Part shown: positions 1 to 6,584 of the stretch, piece by piece | Position numbering within the stretch: the first letter of the stretch is position 1 | Layout of the letters: each line of letters begins with the position of its first letter | NCBI GenBank assembly: GCA_030619615.1 | Contig: JAUXBC010000012.1 | Location: forward strand, 1 to 14,586 | DNA from: Dehalococcoidia bacterium | GTDB taxonomy: Bacteria; Chloroflexota; Dehalococcoidia; E44-bin15 | Length of the DNA stretch: 14,586 nt | Direction: 5' to 3' | Notes under the pieces: generated by a model | Seen by the model: only the letters and a program-made list of their open reading frames with translations | What the model was told of the DNA's origin: nothing | Database searches by the model: none | Made by a program: the position numbers and the translations under genes

Positions 1-1248
1 CTCGCCAGCCGCTCTCCGCGGCGCTACAGCGATGAGGAGTTGGAGTTGCTCAAGGCCATCAGCAACGAAATAGCGGTAGCCATTGACAACGCCAAACTCT
101 TCGCTGAGGTGAGCCGGACAGCCAGCATCGATGGGCTGACCGGGCTCCACAATCACCGCTACTTCCAGGAGCGGCTGGAGGAGGAGGTGGCCCGGTTGCT
201 TCGCTTTGGCGGCGAGTGCTCCCTGATCATGCTCGACCTGGACCATTTCAAGATCTACAACGACCTCTTCGGGCACGTCGCCGGCGACGAAGTGCTCAAG
301 CGGATAGGTCAGGTGCTCCGTGAATATACGCGGCAGGTGGATATCGCCTGCCGCTACGGCGGAGAGGAGTTCGCCGTCATCCTGCCCCAGACAGGTTCCT
401 CTGAGGCCTACCAGGCGGCGGAACGGCTGCGTCGGGCGGCGGAAACGGCTTTAGCGCTGGAAGGCGGAACTGCGAGCACTCCGATAACCATTAGCCTGGG
501 TGTAGCCTCCGCTCCCAGCGATGGGCTATCGCGGGAGGGATTGATCCGCCACGCTGACCGCGCCCTGCGTGAGGCTAAGGAGAGGGGGAGAAATCAGACC
601 TGTTTGGCCTCAGAATTGACTGGCGCTGCCCCGGCAGCGGGTGAGGTGAGCTGGGAGGTCGCCGAGCATCTGGAGGCGGCAAGCCTGAACACCGTCTATG
701 CCCTGGCGGCAGCGGTGGATGCCAGGGACCATTACACCTACGGGCACTCGCGGAATGTCTCAAAGTATGCCGTGTGCATGGGCAAAGCCCTTGGTCTATC
801 GCGGAGGAAGCTTGCACGCCTGCGCATCGCTGGACTGCTGCACGATATCGGCAAGATCGGGCTCTCCGACACCATCATCAGGAAGCCAGGCCCGCTGGAT
901 GAAGCGGAATGGGAGACGATGAGGAAGCACTCCGAGCTGGGGGCCACCATAATCAGCCACACCCTTGAGCTAGCCAATTGCGCACCAGCTATTCGCCACC
1001 ATCATGAACGGTACGAGGGCAGCGGATACCCTGATGGTCTCAGGGGGGAGGATATTCCCCTGGAGGCGCGCATAATTGCTCTGGCCGACGCCTATGATAC
1101 TATGACCACGCCACGCGCCTACCGCGAGACGCTATCTCCAAAAGATGCGCTCGAGGAGCTTAAGCGCTGTGCCAATACCCAGTTTGACCCCCTTCTGGCG
1201 GAGACCTTCGCCACAATGGTGGACGTCGGTATGGCGAGCACACCCTGA
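1..1248 (+). CDS. GAF-GGDEF-HD-GYP cyclic-di-GMP enzyme, 5'-truncated by window edge
   Basis: Bifunctional c-di-GMP signalling protein. The frame is open from base 1, and its first codons (RRYSDEEL, then a helix ending AIDNAKLF) look like the end of a GAF domain, so the gene starts outside the window; the TTG at 40 is not a convincing start. A GGDEF domain follows, with GGEEF at bases 358-372 and an inhibitory-site RxxD (RQVD) five residues before it, so it looks like an active, product-inhibited diguanylate cyclase. After a short linker comes an HD-GYP domain with DxYTxGHS, LLHDIGK (His codon at 841) and HHERYEGSGYP (GYP near 1024-1032), so the phosphodiesterase motifs are also present. Whether synthesis or hydrolysis dominates cannot be read from sequence. 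It ends 26 bases from the convergent wtpA; I see only a weak hairpin (AGCC/GGCT) between them. Confidence 0.92.
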   Translation, partial: LASRSPRRYSDEELELLKAISNEIAVAIDNAKLFAEVSRTASIDGLTGLHNHRYFQERLEEEVARLLRFGGECSLIMLDLDHFKIYNDLFGHVAGDEVLKRIGQVLREYTRQVDIACRYGGEEFAVILPQTGSSEAYQAAERLRRAAETALALEGGTASTPITISLGVASAPSDGLSREGLIRHADRALREAKERGRNQTCLASELTGAAPAAGEVSWEVAEHLEAASLNTVYALAAAVDARDHYTYGHSRNVSKYAVCMGKALGLSRRKLARLRIAGLLHDIGKIGLSDTIIRKPGPLDEAEWETMRKHSELGATIISHTLELANCAPAIRHHHERYEGSGYPDGLRGEDIPLEARIIALADAYDTMTTPRAYRETLSPKDALEELKRCANTQFDPLLAETFATMVDVGMASTP

Positions 1249-1274
1249 GCCGAGCCCTCGCTGAAGGCTTTTGA

Positions 1275-2213
1275 CTAGGGTAGAACAAATTGCTTTAGCT
1301 CCTCCGTCAGCCGATCAGGGTCGCTGGCTACCGCAGGAACGATGGGAGGCTGACCATTCTCTGCCATTATCGCCTGCCCCTCCTTGCCAAGGAGGAACTT
1401 TAGAAAAGCGATCGCTAAATCTGGGTGGGGGGCGTTCTTGGGAATGGTGACTCCATAGACGATGGCGGCCCCGGTCAGGGTGACAGTGGTTCCAGGCTCC
1501 TTGCCGCTGACTACCACCTGGGCGTGGGAGTAGAATTCGGCGAATTCCGGGCTTGATAGGTTGATCTCTTCGGGCAGTTCCAGGTATTCCAGGTCATGCT
1601 GCTCGGCCACGGAGCGGTACTGGAAGACATAATCCAGCGCGCCGGCCTGCTGGAGGGCGATCAAATCGGTCTCCTTGGGGCGTATGTTCTGCGGGGGGCA
1701 GCCGGCGTCAAGATCGTCGTAGAGCCCGGGCACATCGTAGTATATTTCAGCTAGCTGCCAAAGCATCAGGGTGCGGTAGCCGCAGGGGTCCTGATCGGGG
1801 TCGGAGTGACCATACTGGACATCGTCCCTGAGCAGAATTTGATACCAATTTTCCCCGTCTATCTCGTCACTAAATTTAGAATGTTCGCTGTAGGCGATCA
1901 CCATCTCGTTTCGGGCAAACCATATATACCAATCGGCGTAGTCGGGGAACATCAGATCCTCGATTACGGTGTAATCGGCCACAGCGACCACGTCGGCGCG
2001 CTTGCCCAGCTCGGTCACCTTCCTTATTGTGGTGCGGCTCCCCGCCGATTCGGTGACAATTGTCACTCCCGGGTTTAGCTCCTCGAAGGCCTCGGTCGCC
2101 TCGTCGAAGGGCACCGATAGGCTCCCGGCATGAAGGATGATCAGGTTCGGCTGAGGGGTGCAGCCCATCAGGGCCAGCATCAGCGCCATAAAGGGTAATG
2201 CTATCCTCTTCAT
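1275..2213 (-). CDS. wtpA: Tungstate/molybdate ABC transporter substrate-binding lipoprotein
   Basis: Extracytoplasmic oxyanion receptor that delivers tungstate (or molybdate) to the WtpB/WtpC importer. The 312-residue protein has a lipoprotein signal: KR, a hydrophobic stretch and lipobox LALMGC with Cys18. Family features in order are HAGSLSVPF, the AGSRTTIRKVTEL segment, ADVVAVADYTVIEDLM, the YADWYIWFARNEMVIAYS strand and the DPCGYR loop typical of WtpA rather than classical ModA. Near the C terminus, GVTIPKNAPHP and AIAFLKFLLGKEGQ are usual for ModA/WtpA binding proteins. The start has a good ribosome site (AAAGGAG, 7 bases upstream of ATG). It is the last gene of wtpB-wtpC-wtpA, 13 bases after wtpC. 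Assignment to tungstate over molybdate rests on resemblance to WtpA and is not proven. Confidence 0.9.
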   Translation of the reverse strand: MKRIALPFMALMLALMGCTPQPNLIILHAGSLSVPFDEATEAFEELNPGVTIVTESAGSRTTIRKVTELGKRADVVAVADYTVIEDLMFPDYADWYIWFARNEMVIAYSEHSKFSDEIDGENWYQILLRDDVQYGHSDPDQDPCGYRTLMLWQLAEIYYDVPGLYDDLDAGCPPQNIRPKETDLIALQQAGALDYVFQYRSVAEQHDLEYLELPEEINLSSPEFAEFYSHAQVVVSGKEPGTTVTLTGAAIVYGVTIPKNAPHPDLAIAFLKFLLGKEGQAIMAENGQPPIVPAVASDPDRLTEELKQFVLP

Positions 2214-2226
2214 TCCAATCTCCTTT

Positions 2227-3273
2227 TTAAAAGACGTGGATCGCCGATGCCTTGAAGGTTACATGTACCTCCTCGCCTACTCTTAGCCCCATCTCTTCAA
2301 AGGAGCGGCGGGTAAGAAGGCAGATGAAATCCAGGGGGGTGCTCACCGTGAGATAAAGGGTGGAACCCCTGTCATTGATATGGGTGATGGTGCCGCGGAG
2401 GCAGTTGCGGGCGCTGGAGCGAAGCGGCTCCTGAGAGATAAGAATATCCTCGGGGCGAAGGGAGGCATGAAGCTTCCCCCTCAATTCCGTCACCACGTCG
2501 AGCTTCAGGCCCTCGATGGTGATGGTGGCATGTCCATCATCCGCATCCCTCACCTCCCCGGCAAAGATGTTGCGGCTCATGGCAAAGCGGGCCACAAATT
2601 CCGAGTTGGGCTGGCGAAAGATCTGCTCCGGTGTTCCTACCTGAAGGATGCGCCCCTCACTGAGAACAGCAATTCTATCCCCTAAGGCGATCGCCTCCTC
2701 GAAGTCGTGGGTTACATGGACAATGGTAGCTTTCAAGCGGTGGTGAATCTGCCGCAGCTCCTGCTGCACCCCCTCCCGGGCATGGGGGTCGAGGGCGCTC
2801 AGCGGCTCGTCGAGGAGGAGCACCTGGGGGCTGATGGAGAGCGCCCGGGCCAGAGCCACCTTCTGCCTCTCCCCGCCACTCAGGGTAGAGGGGTTTCGCT
2901 CCAAAAGATGGGATACCCCCAACAGACCCGTCACCCATTCCACTATCAACTGCCTCTCGCCCTTTGATCGCCTCTTCTGCTTCAATCCGAAGAGGAGGTT
3001 ACCCTTTACCGAGAGGTGGGGGAAGAGGGCATAATCCTGATAGACGAAGCCGATCCCCCTTTTCTCCGCCTCTAACTTTGTGACCTCCCTCCCGTTGAGC
3101 CAGATCTCCCCGCTCTTGATGGGATGAAGCCCAGCGATGGACTCGAGGAGAATGGTCTTTCCCGCCCCTGTCGGCCCCAAAATGATGAAGTACTCCCCGG
3201 GCTCAATACTCAGGTTGATGTCCTCAAGGAGGAAGGTTCCCAGATTGACCGCTAGATTTTTTATCTCTATCAT
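2227..3273 (-). CDS. wtpC: Tungstate/molybdate ABC transporter ATP-binding protein
   Basis: Cytoplasmic ATPase of the oxyanion importer. From the chosen start it is 348 residues: Walker A GPTGAGKT at 33-40, Q-loop in FVYQDYALFPH, ABC signature LSGGERQKVALARAL, Walker B VLLLDEPLSALD and switch His in IVHVTHD. A C-terminal TOBE/MOP-like region (about 235-348) carries LRPEDI and HINDRGSTLYL, as in oxyanion and Fe/spermidine importers. I start it at the ATG at 3273 rather than an in-frame ATG 54 bases upstream: that ATG has GGGGAGAGAGC before it, overlaps the wtpB stop as ATGA, and gives the standard N terminus (MIEIKNL). The 4-base overlap implies translational coupling to wtpB. Confidence 0.92.
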   Translation of the reverse strand: MIEIKNLAVNLGTFLLEDINLSIEPGEYFIILGPTGAGKTILLESIAGLHPIKSGEIWLNGREVTKLEAEKRGIGFVYQDYALFPHLSVKGNLLFGLKQKRRSKGERQLIVEWVTGLLGVSHLLERNPSTLSGGERQKVALARALSISPQVLLLDEPLSALDPHAREGVQQELRQIHHRLKATIVHVTHDFEEAIALGDRIAVLSEGRILQVGTPEQIFRQPNSEFVARFAMSRNIFAGEVRDADDGHATITIEGLKLDVVTELRGKLHASLRPEDILISQEPLRSSARNCLRGTITHINDRGSTLYLTVSTPLDFICLLTRRSFEEMGLRVGEEVHVTFKASAIHVF

Positions 3274-4073
3274 GCTCTCTCCCCTCGATAGGCGATGCTT
3301 CTCAGCCCGATAAATATGAGAAGGCATATTATGATGAGCAGACTGGCCACGGGTAGGGCGTAGTCCAGGCCATATTCCTCAAGGCGCTCATAGACTAAGA
3401 TGGGGGCGATCATAGGGTGATAAGCGAGGATGAGCACCGCCCCAAACTCGCTGATCCCCCTAGCCCACATCATTACGCTGCCGGCAAAGATGCTTCTCCA
3501 GCACAGGGGCAATGATACCCTGAAGAAGGCCTGCCAGGGTGAGGCGCCCAGGGTGCGCGCCACCTTCTCCAGCCTGACATCCACCTTCTCAAACCCCTGC
3601 TTTGCCGAGTCGATGAGGAAGGGGACGCTGACGAAGAGCATGGCGATGACGATCCCGGGGACCGCCGATACGAAATCGATCCCTATGGAGTGAAAAGCCT
3701 TGCCGGCAAGAAAATTTTGGCCGAAGACGAACAGGAGGGCCACCCCCGCCGCGGTGTGGGGCACCACAATAGGCACATCGATGAGAGCCTCCACAAACCT
3801 CTTCCCTGGGAAACGGTGGCGAGCCAGGAAGTAGGCCAGGGGCACACCCAAAAGAAGCCCCACCGCCGTGGCCAATAGAGCGGTATAGAGGGTGAGCCAG
3901 ATGGCGCTCCTCACCTCCCCCTCAAGCAGGGTGTCGAAAAGCAGCGAGGGGCTTGAGGAGAAGACCATCTTCAGCAAGGGGACAAAAATAAAGAGCAGAA
4001 TGATCAAACCCAGGAGGAGGAAGGTGATGGTCAACCTTCTTGCAGCGATCTGTCTCCATATTTGCGCAACCAT
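3270..4073 (-). CDS. wtpB: Tungstate/molybdate ABC transporter permease
   Basis: Inner-membrane channel subunit of the importer, 267 residues, first gene of the operon. It has an N-terminal hydrophobic helix (ITFLLLGLIILLFIFVPL) and roughly five further membrane segments. The cytoplasmic EAA-like loop that docks the ATPase is visible as ARTLGASPWQAFFRVSLPL, followed by MWARGISEFGAVLILAYHP, a stretch common to ModB/WtpB/CysT permeases. The start is supported by GAGGAGGC about 9 bases upstream of ATG. Gene order permease, ATPase, binding protein and the riboswitch-like leader upstream support one co-regulated transcript. ModB would be the alternative name; WtpB is chosen because of the WtpA-like partner. 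Confidence 0.9.
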   Translation of the reverse strand: MVAQIWRQIAARRLTITFLLLGLIILLFIFVPLLKMVFSSSPSLLFDTLLEGEVRSAIWLTLYTALLATAVGLLLGVPLAYFLARHRFPGKRFVEALIDVPIVVPHTAAGVALLFVFGQNFLAGKAFHSIGIDFVSAVPGIVIAMLFVSVPFLIDSAKQGFEKVDVRLEKVARTLGASPWQAFFRVSLPLCWRSIFAGSVMMWARGISEFGAVLILAYHPMIAPILVYERLEEYGLDYALPVASLLIIICLLIFIGLRSIAYRGERA

Positions 4074-4162
4074 TACTAGAAGCCTCCTCTAGAAAAAGAT
4101 TTCATTTATTAACCCTGACCGATGGCCGTATACTTCGCATCTGAATACCTTGCCCCAGTATG

Positions 4163-4184
4163 AAAAAAGCCTCCGAAAGGAGGC
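4163..4184 (-). terminator. Attenuator terminator in the wtpBCA leader
   Basis: On the minus strand, GCCTCC TTTC GGAGGC forms a perfect 6-bp stem followed by six T residues. It lies between the riboswitch candidate and wtpB, so it can abort transcription before the operon. Its 5' arm and loop (plus-strand 4175-4182, gaaaggag) are perfectly complementary to the aptamer's 3' strand (4222-4229, ctcctttc). This gives a mutually exclusive antiterminator. Confidence 0.85.
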
Positions 4185-4218
4185 GCGATAACGATAGGCA
4201 TGGCTAGCCTACCATTAG

Positions 4219-4323
4219 GCTCTCCTTTCCAAACACGGGGGGCACTCCGATTTCTCGGAGCACCTTATCGGCTGCTCGCCATGCCCCGACCTGTCGGCGT
4301 TTAGGCGAGGCAGCTCGGAGAGC
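4219..4323 (-). ncRNA. Moco/Tuco-family riboswitch candidate upstream of wtpBCA
   Basis: About 105 bases of minus-strand leader fold as a closed multi-helix element. P1 pairs 4317-4323 with 4219-4225 (GCTCTCC/GGAGAGC). One hairpin pairs 4304-4309 with 4275-4280 (CTCGCC/GGCGAG) and contains an inner CCGAC/GTCGG stem. Another stem (4245-4260) is capped by a GAAA tetraloop and extended by wobble and GC pairs. The blocks CTCCGAGC, AAACGCC, GGGCATGGCGA, a GCCGATAAGGTG segment and the closing GGAAAGGAG agree with my memory of the molybdenum-cofactor RNA motif, which commonly precedes molybdate/tungstate transporters. Whether it senses Mo- or W-cofactor is unresolved. A covariance-model scan was not possible here. 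Confidence 0.72.
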
Positions 4324-4333
4324 TTTATTGGAT

Positions 4334-4362
4334 TTATAACATAGATTTAGGCCAGGAGTCAA
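4334..4362 (-). promoter_or_regulatory. Promoter of the wtpBCA operon
   Basis: Minus strand TTGACT (4357-4362), a 17-base spacer, then TTATAA (4334-4339; TATAAA with an 18-base spacer is equally possible). Transcription would start near 4327, a few bases before the first paired base of the riboswitch, which fits well. Back to back with the promoter of the SWIM gene. Confidence 0.65.
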
Positions 4363-4372
4363 GCTCTTGACT
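4357..4372. repeat. Palindrome formed by two divergent -35 boxes
   Basis: AGTCAAG CT CTTGACT is a perfect 7-bp inverted repeat. Each arm contains the TTGACT -35 box of one of the two divergent promoters (minus strand to wtpBCA, plus strand to the SWIM gene). A dimeric regulator bound here would contact both -35 boxes, but the symmetry could simply reflect two consensus boxes placed back to back. Confidence 0.6.
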
Positions 4373-4395
4373 TGAGTGCTGAGGAGGATTAAAAT
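4367..4395 (+). promoter_or_regulatory. Promoter toward the SWIM-domain gene
   Basis: Plus strand TTGACT (4367-4372), exactly 17 bases, then TAAAAT (4390-4395). The predicted start near 4402 gives a leader of about 95 bases that contains the hairpin at 4435-4464. Confidence 0.6.
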
Positions 4396-4434
4396 ATCTT
4401 TGAGATGATTGGGCTAATTTCAAAGCCAGTAGAG

Positions 4435-4464
4435 AAAAGCACCGACAAATGCCCGGTGCTTTTT
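4435..4464 (+). terminator. Terminator-like hairpin in the SWIM gene leader
   Basis: AAAAGCACCG (4435-4444) pairs with CGGTGCTTTT (4454-4463) around a 9-base loop, and the 3' arm ends in a T run on the plus strand. It lies 33 bases upstream of the SWIM ATG, inside that gene's predicted 5' leader, so it could be an attenuator. It could also act on the minus strand, but no minus-strand gene ends here. No competing pairing partner was found. Confidence 0.6.
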
Positions 4465-4496
4465 AGGTTTAACGATCTGGCAAAGAGGAGAAAACA

Positions 4497-4757
4497 ATGC
4501 ATTCAAGCCTCATAGGCAAGATCGAAAAGGCGAAGCGTTATGCCCAAGAGCGAGAGCGGATCACCTTTTCCGACTTCACGGTGAGCTTCCGCGGGGAACA
4601 CAATATCTATGCCCTTAGCTATAAAGAGGGGCAGTGGCACTGCTCTTGCAGCTTCTTCCCAAAGTGGGGACTATGCAGCCATACCATGGCCCTGCAAGAG
4701 ATTTTGGCGGATATGTTGCCTAGAGAAGTTCTTTCTTCAAATGCCACAGCCGACTGA
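4497..4757 (+). CDS. Small SWIM zinc-finger protein
   Basis: An 86-residue protein that is essentially a lone SWIM domain. The zinc-binding signature CxCx8CxH is complete (C49, C51, C60, H62 in WHCSCSFFPKWGLCSH), preceded by a two-strand region (FTVSFRGEHNIYALSY) and followed by a short helix (MALQEILADML). SWIM domains bind DNA or proteins, usually inside larger ATPases or transposases; here no other domain is attached, so the partner is unknown. The start has a strong ribosome site (AGAGGAG, 6 bases before ATG). It is alone on the plus strand, divergent from the wtp operon, with its own promoter. The 62 bases to the convergent next gene contain only a weak AACCC/GGGTT hairpin. Confidence 0.82.
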   Translation: MHSSLIGKIEKAKRYAQERERITFSDFTVSFRGEHNIYALSYKEGQWHCSCSFFPKWGLCSHTMALQEILADMLPREVLSSNATAD

Positions 4758-4819
4758 GGGATTTCCAACCCCTAAGACTGCGGGTTAATCTCCAGCTCTG
4801 AAGTGCTACCTTTTTTCCT

Positions 4820-5095
4820 TCACTCCCTCATCCTTCGCAGCTCTATGGTGACCAGATTAAACTTATCCATGCAGTCCATCTCGACGACATCTGGGTCCCC
4901 CCACTCTGGAGGGAAGCTACCGCCAAACTGAAGCATGATGAGGTAGGGGAAGATGCCTTGATAGAAAAAGCCGCATAGCCCGGCGCTGCTGTAGCCGCTG
5001 AGCTCAAAGGTGTCCCCCACCTTGTGACCGGCGCTGCAGAACCCTCTAATCTCCTTTATCGTTCCCACCACTGGATAGCCAAGCTGCTCTGCCAT
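4820..5095 (-). CDS. TIGR04076-family small protein
   Basis: A 91-residue cytoplasmic protein of unknown function. The pattern Ixx-x-CSAGHKVGDTFEL (C20, G23-H24), a second cysteine in GLCGFFYQGIFPYLIMLQFGG (C41) and a third in MDCMD (C75) matches the small cysteine-containing family I know as TIGR04076, found mainly in anaerobes and archaea. Three conserved-looking Cys plus His24 would suit metal or redox chemistry, but that is inference. A near-perfect ribosome site (AAGGAGGT) precedes ATG. It lies 77 bases downstream of folC on the same strand and may be co-transcribed; no terminator is visible between them. Confidence 0.75.
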   Translation of the reverse strand: MAEQLGYPVVGTIKEIRGFCSAGHKVGDTFELSGYSSAGLCGFFYQGIFPYLIMLQFGGSFPPEWGDPDVVEMDCMDKFNLVTIELRRMRE

Positions 5096-5172
5096 AGCGC
5101 ACCTCCTTTTTCGAACATTATGCTGTGGTCAATATATGTCCTGATGCTTTCAGAACCTTTTTCGGCGGAATT

Positions 5173-6495
5173 TTATAGATAGAGCTCGGGGCGAATGCCC
5201 TTCATGTACTCTATGGCCTCGGCGGCAATGAAGAGCGACCCAGTAGCGCAGATAAGGTCCCTGGGCCTTGCCATCTGAAGAGCGCCACGGGCGGCCGCTG
5301 CCACGCTCTCTGCCAGCTCTGCCCTCACCCCTCGCCTCGTTAGCTCCCCAAGAAGCAAGGAAGGCACCACCGCCCTTGGGTGGCGAGAACGGGTGACAAT
5401 GGCGAAGCTGGTGAGCGAAGCAAGTTCCCCAGCGATACCCGCTATGTCCTTGTCGGAGGATGCTCCTATGATAAGGATCAATCGGTCGAAATCAAAATAC
5501 TTTTCGATGGCCTCCTTTAGCCTCCTTGCCGAGTCGGCGTTATGGGCGCCATCGACAAGAAAAAGTGGGTCATGCCTCAGGATCTCCATTCTCCCCGGCC
5601 AATGCACCTTGGCCAGTCCAGCAGCGATGCTCTCGGCAGGAATACCTAGCGCCTCCAAGGCGGCGACAGCGGTAGCAGCGTTTGCCAATTGGTGGTCGCC
5701 GAGAAGGGGGATGGTAAGGTTATAGCTATCGGCTTGCCCTTTTACGTGCAAAGATTGCCCCCCCAGGTCGCCAGCCAATTTTTTCCAGGTGACATCCCTT
5801 CCCACGGCGATCAGCCTTGCCCCCTTCTGGCGGCAGGCCTCCTTTATCACCTCCTCAGCCTCCCTCCGCTGAGGCGAAGTTACCACTATAGCCCCTGTCT
5901 TAATAATGCCAGCCTTCTCCCCCGCTATCTTGGCCAGGGAGTCGCCCAGAACCTCAGCGTGATCAAGGCTTATCGAGGTGATCACTGAGACCTCGGCCTT
6001 CACTACATTGGTGGCATCGAGCCGACCCCCCAATCCCACCTCGAGCACCTGAAAATCGACCTCCCTCTCCCTGAAATAGGTGAAAGCGATGGCAGTCAGT
6101 ATCTCGAAGGTGGTGAGCTCGCCGTAAGCATGGCGCCGATTCACCGCTTCAACCTCGGGCTGCAGCCTGTGCACCAAGGTTGCTAGCTCCCCCTCAGCGA
6201 TATTCTCCCCATCGATGCTTATCCGCTCCCGAAAGGTATGAAGGTGGGGGGAGATGTAGAGCCCTGTCCTATAGCCTGAAGCGCCAAGGGCGGAGGCGAT
6301 CATTGCCACCGTGCTCCCCTTCCCCTTTGTCCCAGCTACATGTATCGACCTCGCCCATAGGTGAGGGTTATCCAGTCGCCCCAAAAGCTCCTCCATGCGC
6401 CTCAGGTCAAAGTTGGCCGCAGAATAGAGGATTGCGGGCGATCTCTCGAAGTCTGTAAAGCTGAGGATATACTTTAGCGCCCCCTCATAGTCCAT
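5173..6495 (-). CDS. folC: Bifunctional folylpolyglutamate synthase / dihydrofolate synthase
   Basis: Cytoplasmic Mur-ligase-family enzyme that adds glutamate to dihydropteroate or folates using ATP. It has 440 residues, the usual length. N-terminal YILSFTDFE is typical of FolC. The P-loop GTKGKGS is at 55-61, followed by TGLYISPHLHTFRERI (folate-site region), FEILTAIAFTYF and VGLGGRLDATNVV, then the Mur central-domain segment ITSISLDHAEVLG and GEKAGIIK. The C-terminal domain contains FLVDGAHNADS and ends with the ATGSLF motif. Met1 gives the canonical N terminus. It has almost no Shine-Dalgarno: TATAAT sits six bases before ATG, suggesting a leaderless mRNA. The 89 bases upstream contain only this promoter and purine-rich, low-complexity sequence. 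Confidence 0.95.
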   Translation of the reverse strand: MDYEGALKYILSFTDFERSPAILYSAANFDLRRMEELLGRLDNPHLWARSIHVAGTKGKGSTVAMIASALGASGYRTGLYISPHLHTFRERISIDGENIAEGELATLVHRLQPEVEAVNRRHAYGELTTFEILTAIAFTYFREREVDFQVLEVGLGGRLDATNVVKAEVSVITSISLDHAEVLGDSLAKIAGEKAGIIKTGAIVVTSPQRREAEEVIKEACRQKGARLIAVGRDVTWKKLAGDLGGQSLHVKGQADSYNLTIPLLGDHQLANAATAVAALEALGIPAESIAAGLAKVHWPGRMEILRHDPLFLVDGAHNADSARRLKEAIEKYFDFDRLILIIGASSDKDIAGIAGELASLTSFAIVTRSRHPRAVVPSLLLGELTRRGVRAELAESVAAAARGALQMARPRDLICATGSLFIAAEAIEYMKGIRPELYL

Positions 6496-6501
6496 GGCCC
6501 T

Positions 6502-6510
6502 ATTATATCA
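6502..6510 (-). promoter_or_regulatory. Extended -10 element of folC
   Basis: Minus strand TGATATAAT (TGN plus perfect TATAAT) followed by exactly six bases and the folC ATG. No TTGACA-like -35 lies 16-18 bases upstream. Start of transcription would fall at or next to the A of ATG. Confidence 0.6.
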
Positions 6511-6584
6511 CCGCAGGCAGGGCAGGGAAGCATTAGAAAGGGGGTCATGAAGGGGAAAGGGTGATCAAAGGGGAAGGGCAGTTA

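Noticed and set aside
575..977. Several 74-80 codon frames opposite or overlapping the GGDEF/HD-GYP gene
   Set aside because: Low-complexity Pro/Arg/Ser-rich translations with no family resemblance; the host gene has intact motifs in its own frame.
1249..1274. Shared terminator between the GGDEF gene and wtpA
   Set aside because: Only a 4-5 bp AGCC/GGCT stem with a short T run; too weak to call.
3271..3327. Upstream ATG giving wtpC an 18-residue extension
   Set aside because: The internal ATG has the ribosome site, the ATGA overlap with wtpB and the canonical ABC N terminus.
4405..4515. 36-codon frame ahead of the SWIM gene as a genuine gene
   Set aside because: No ribosome site, unusual composition, and it runs through a terminator hairpin; kept only as a possible leader peptide in the SWIM finding.
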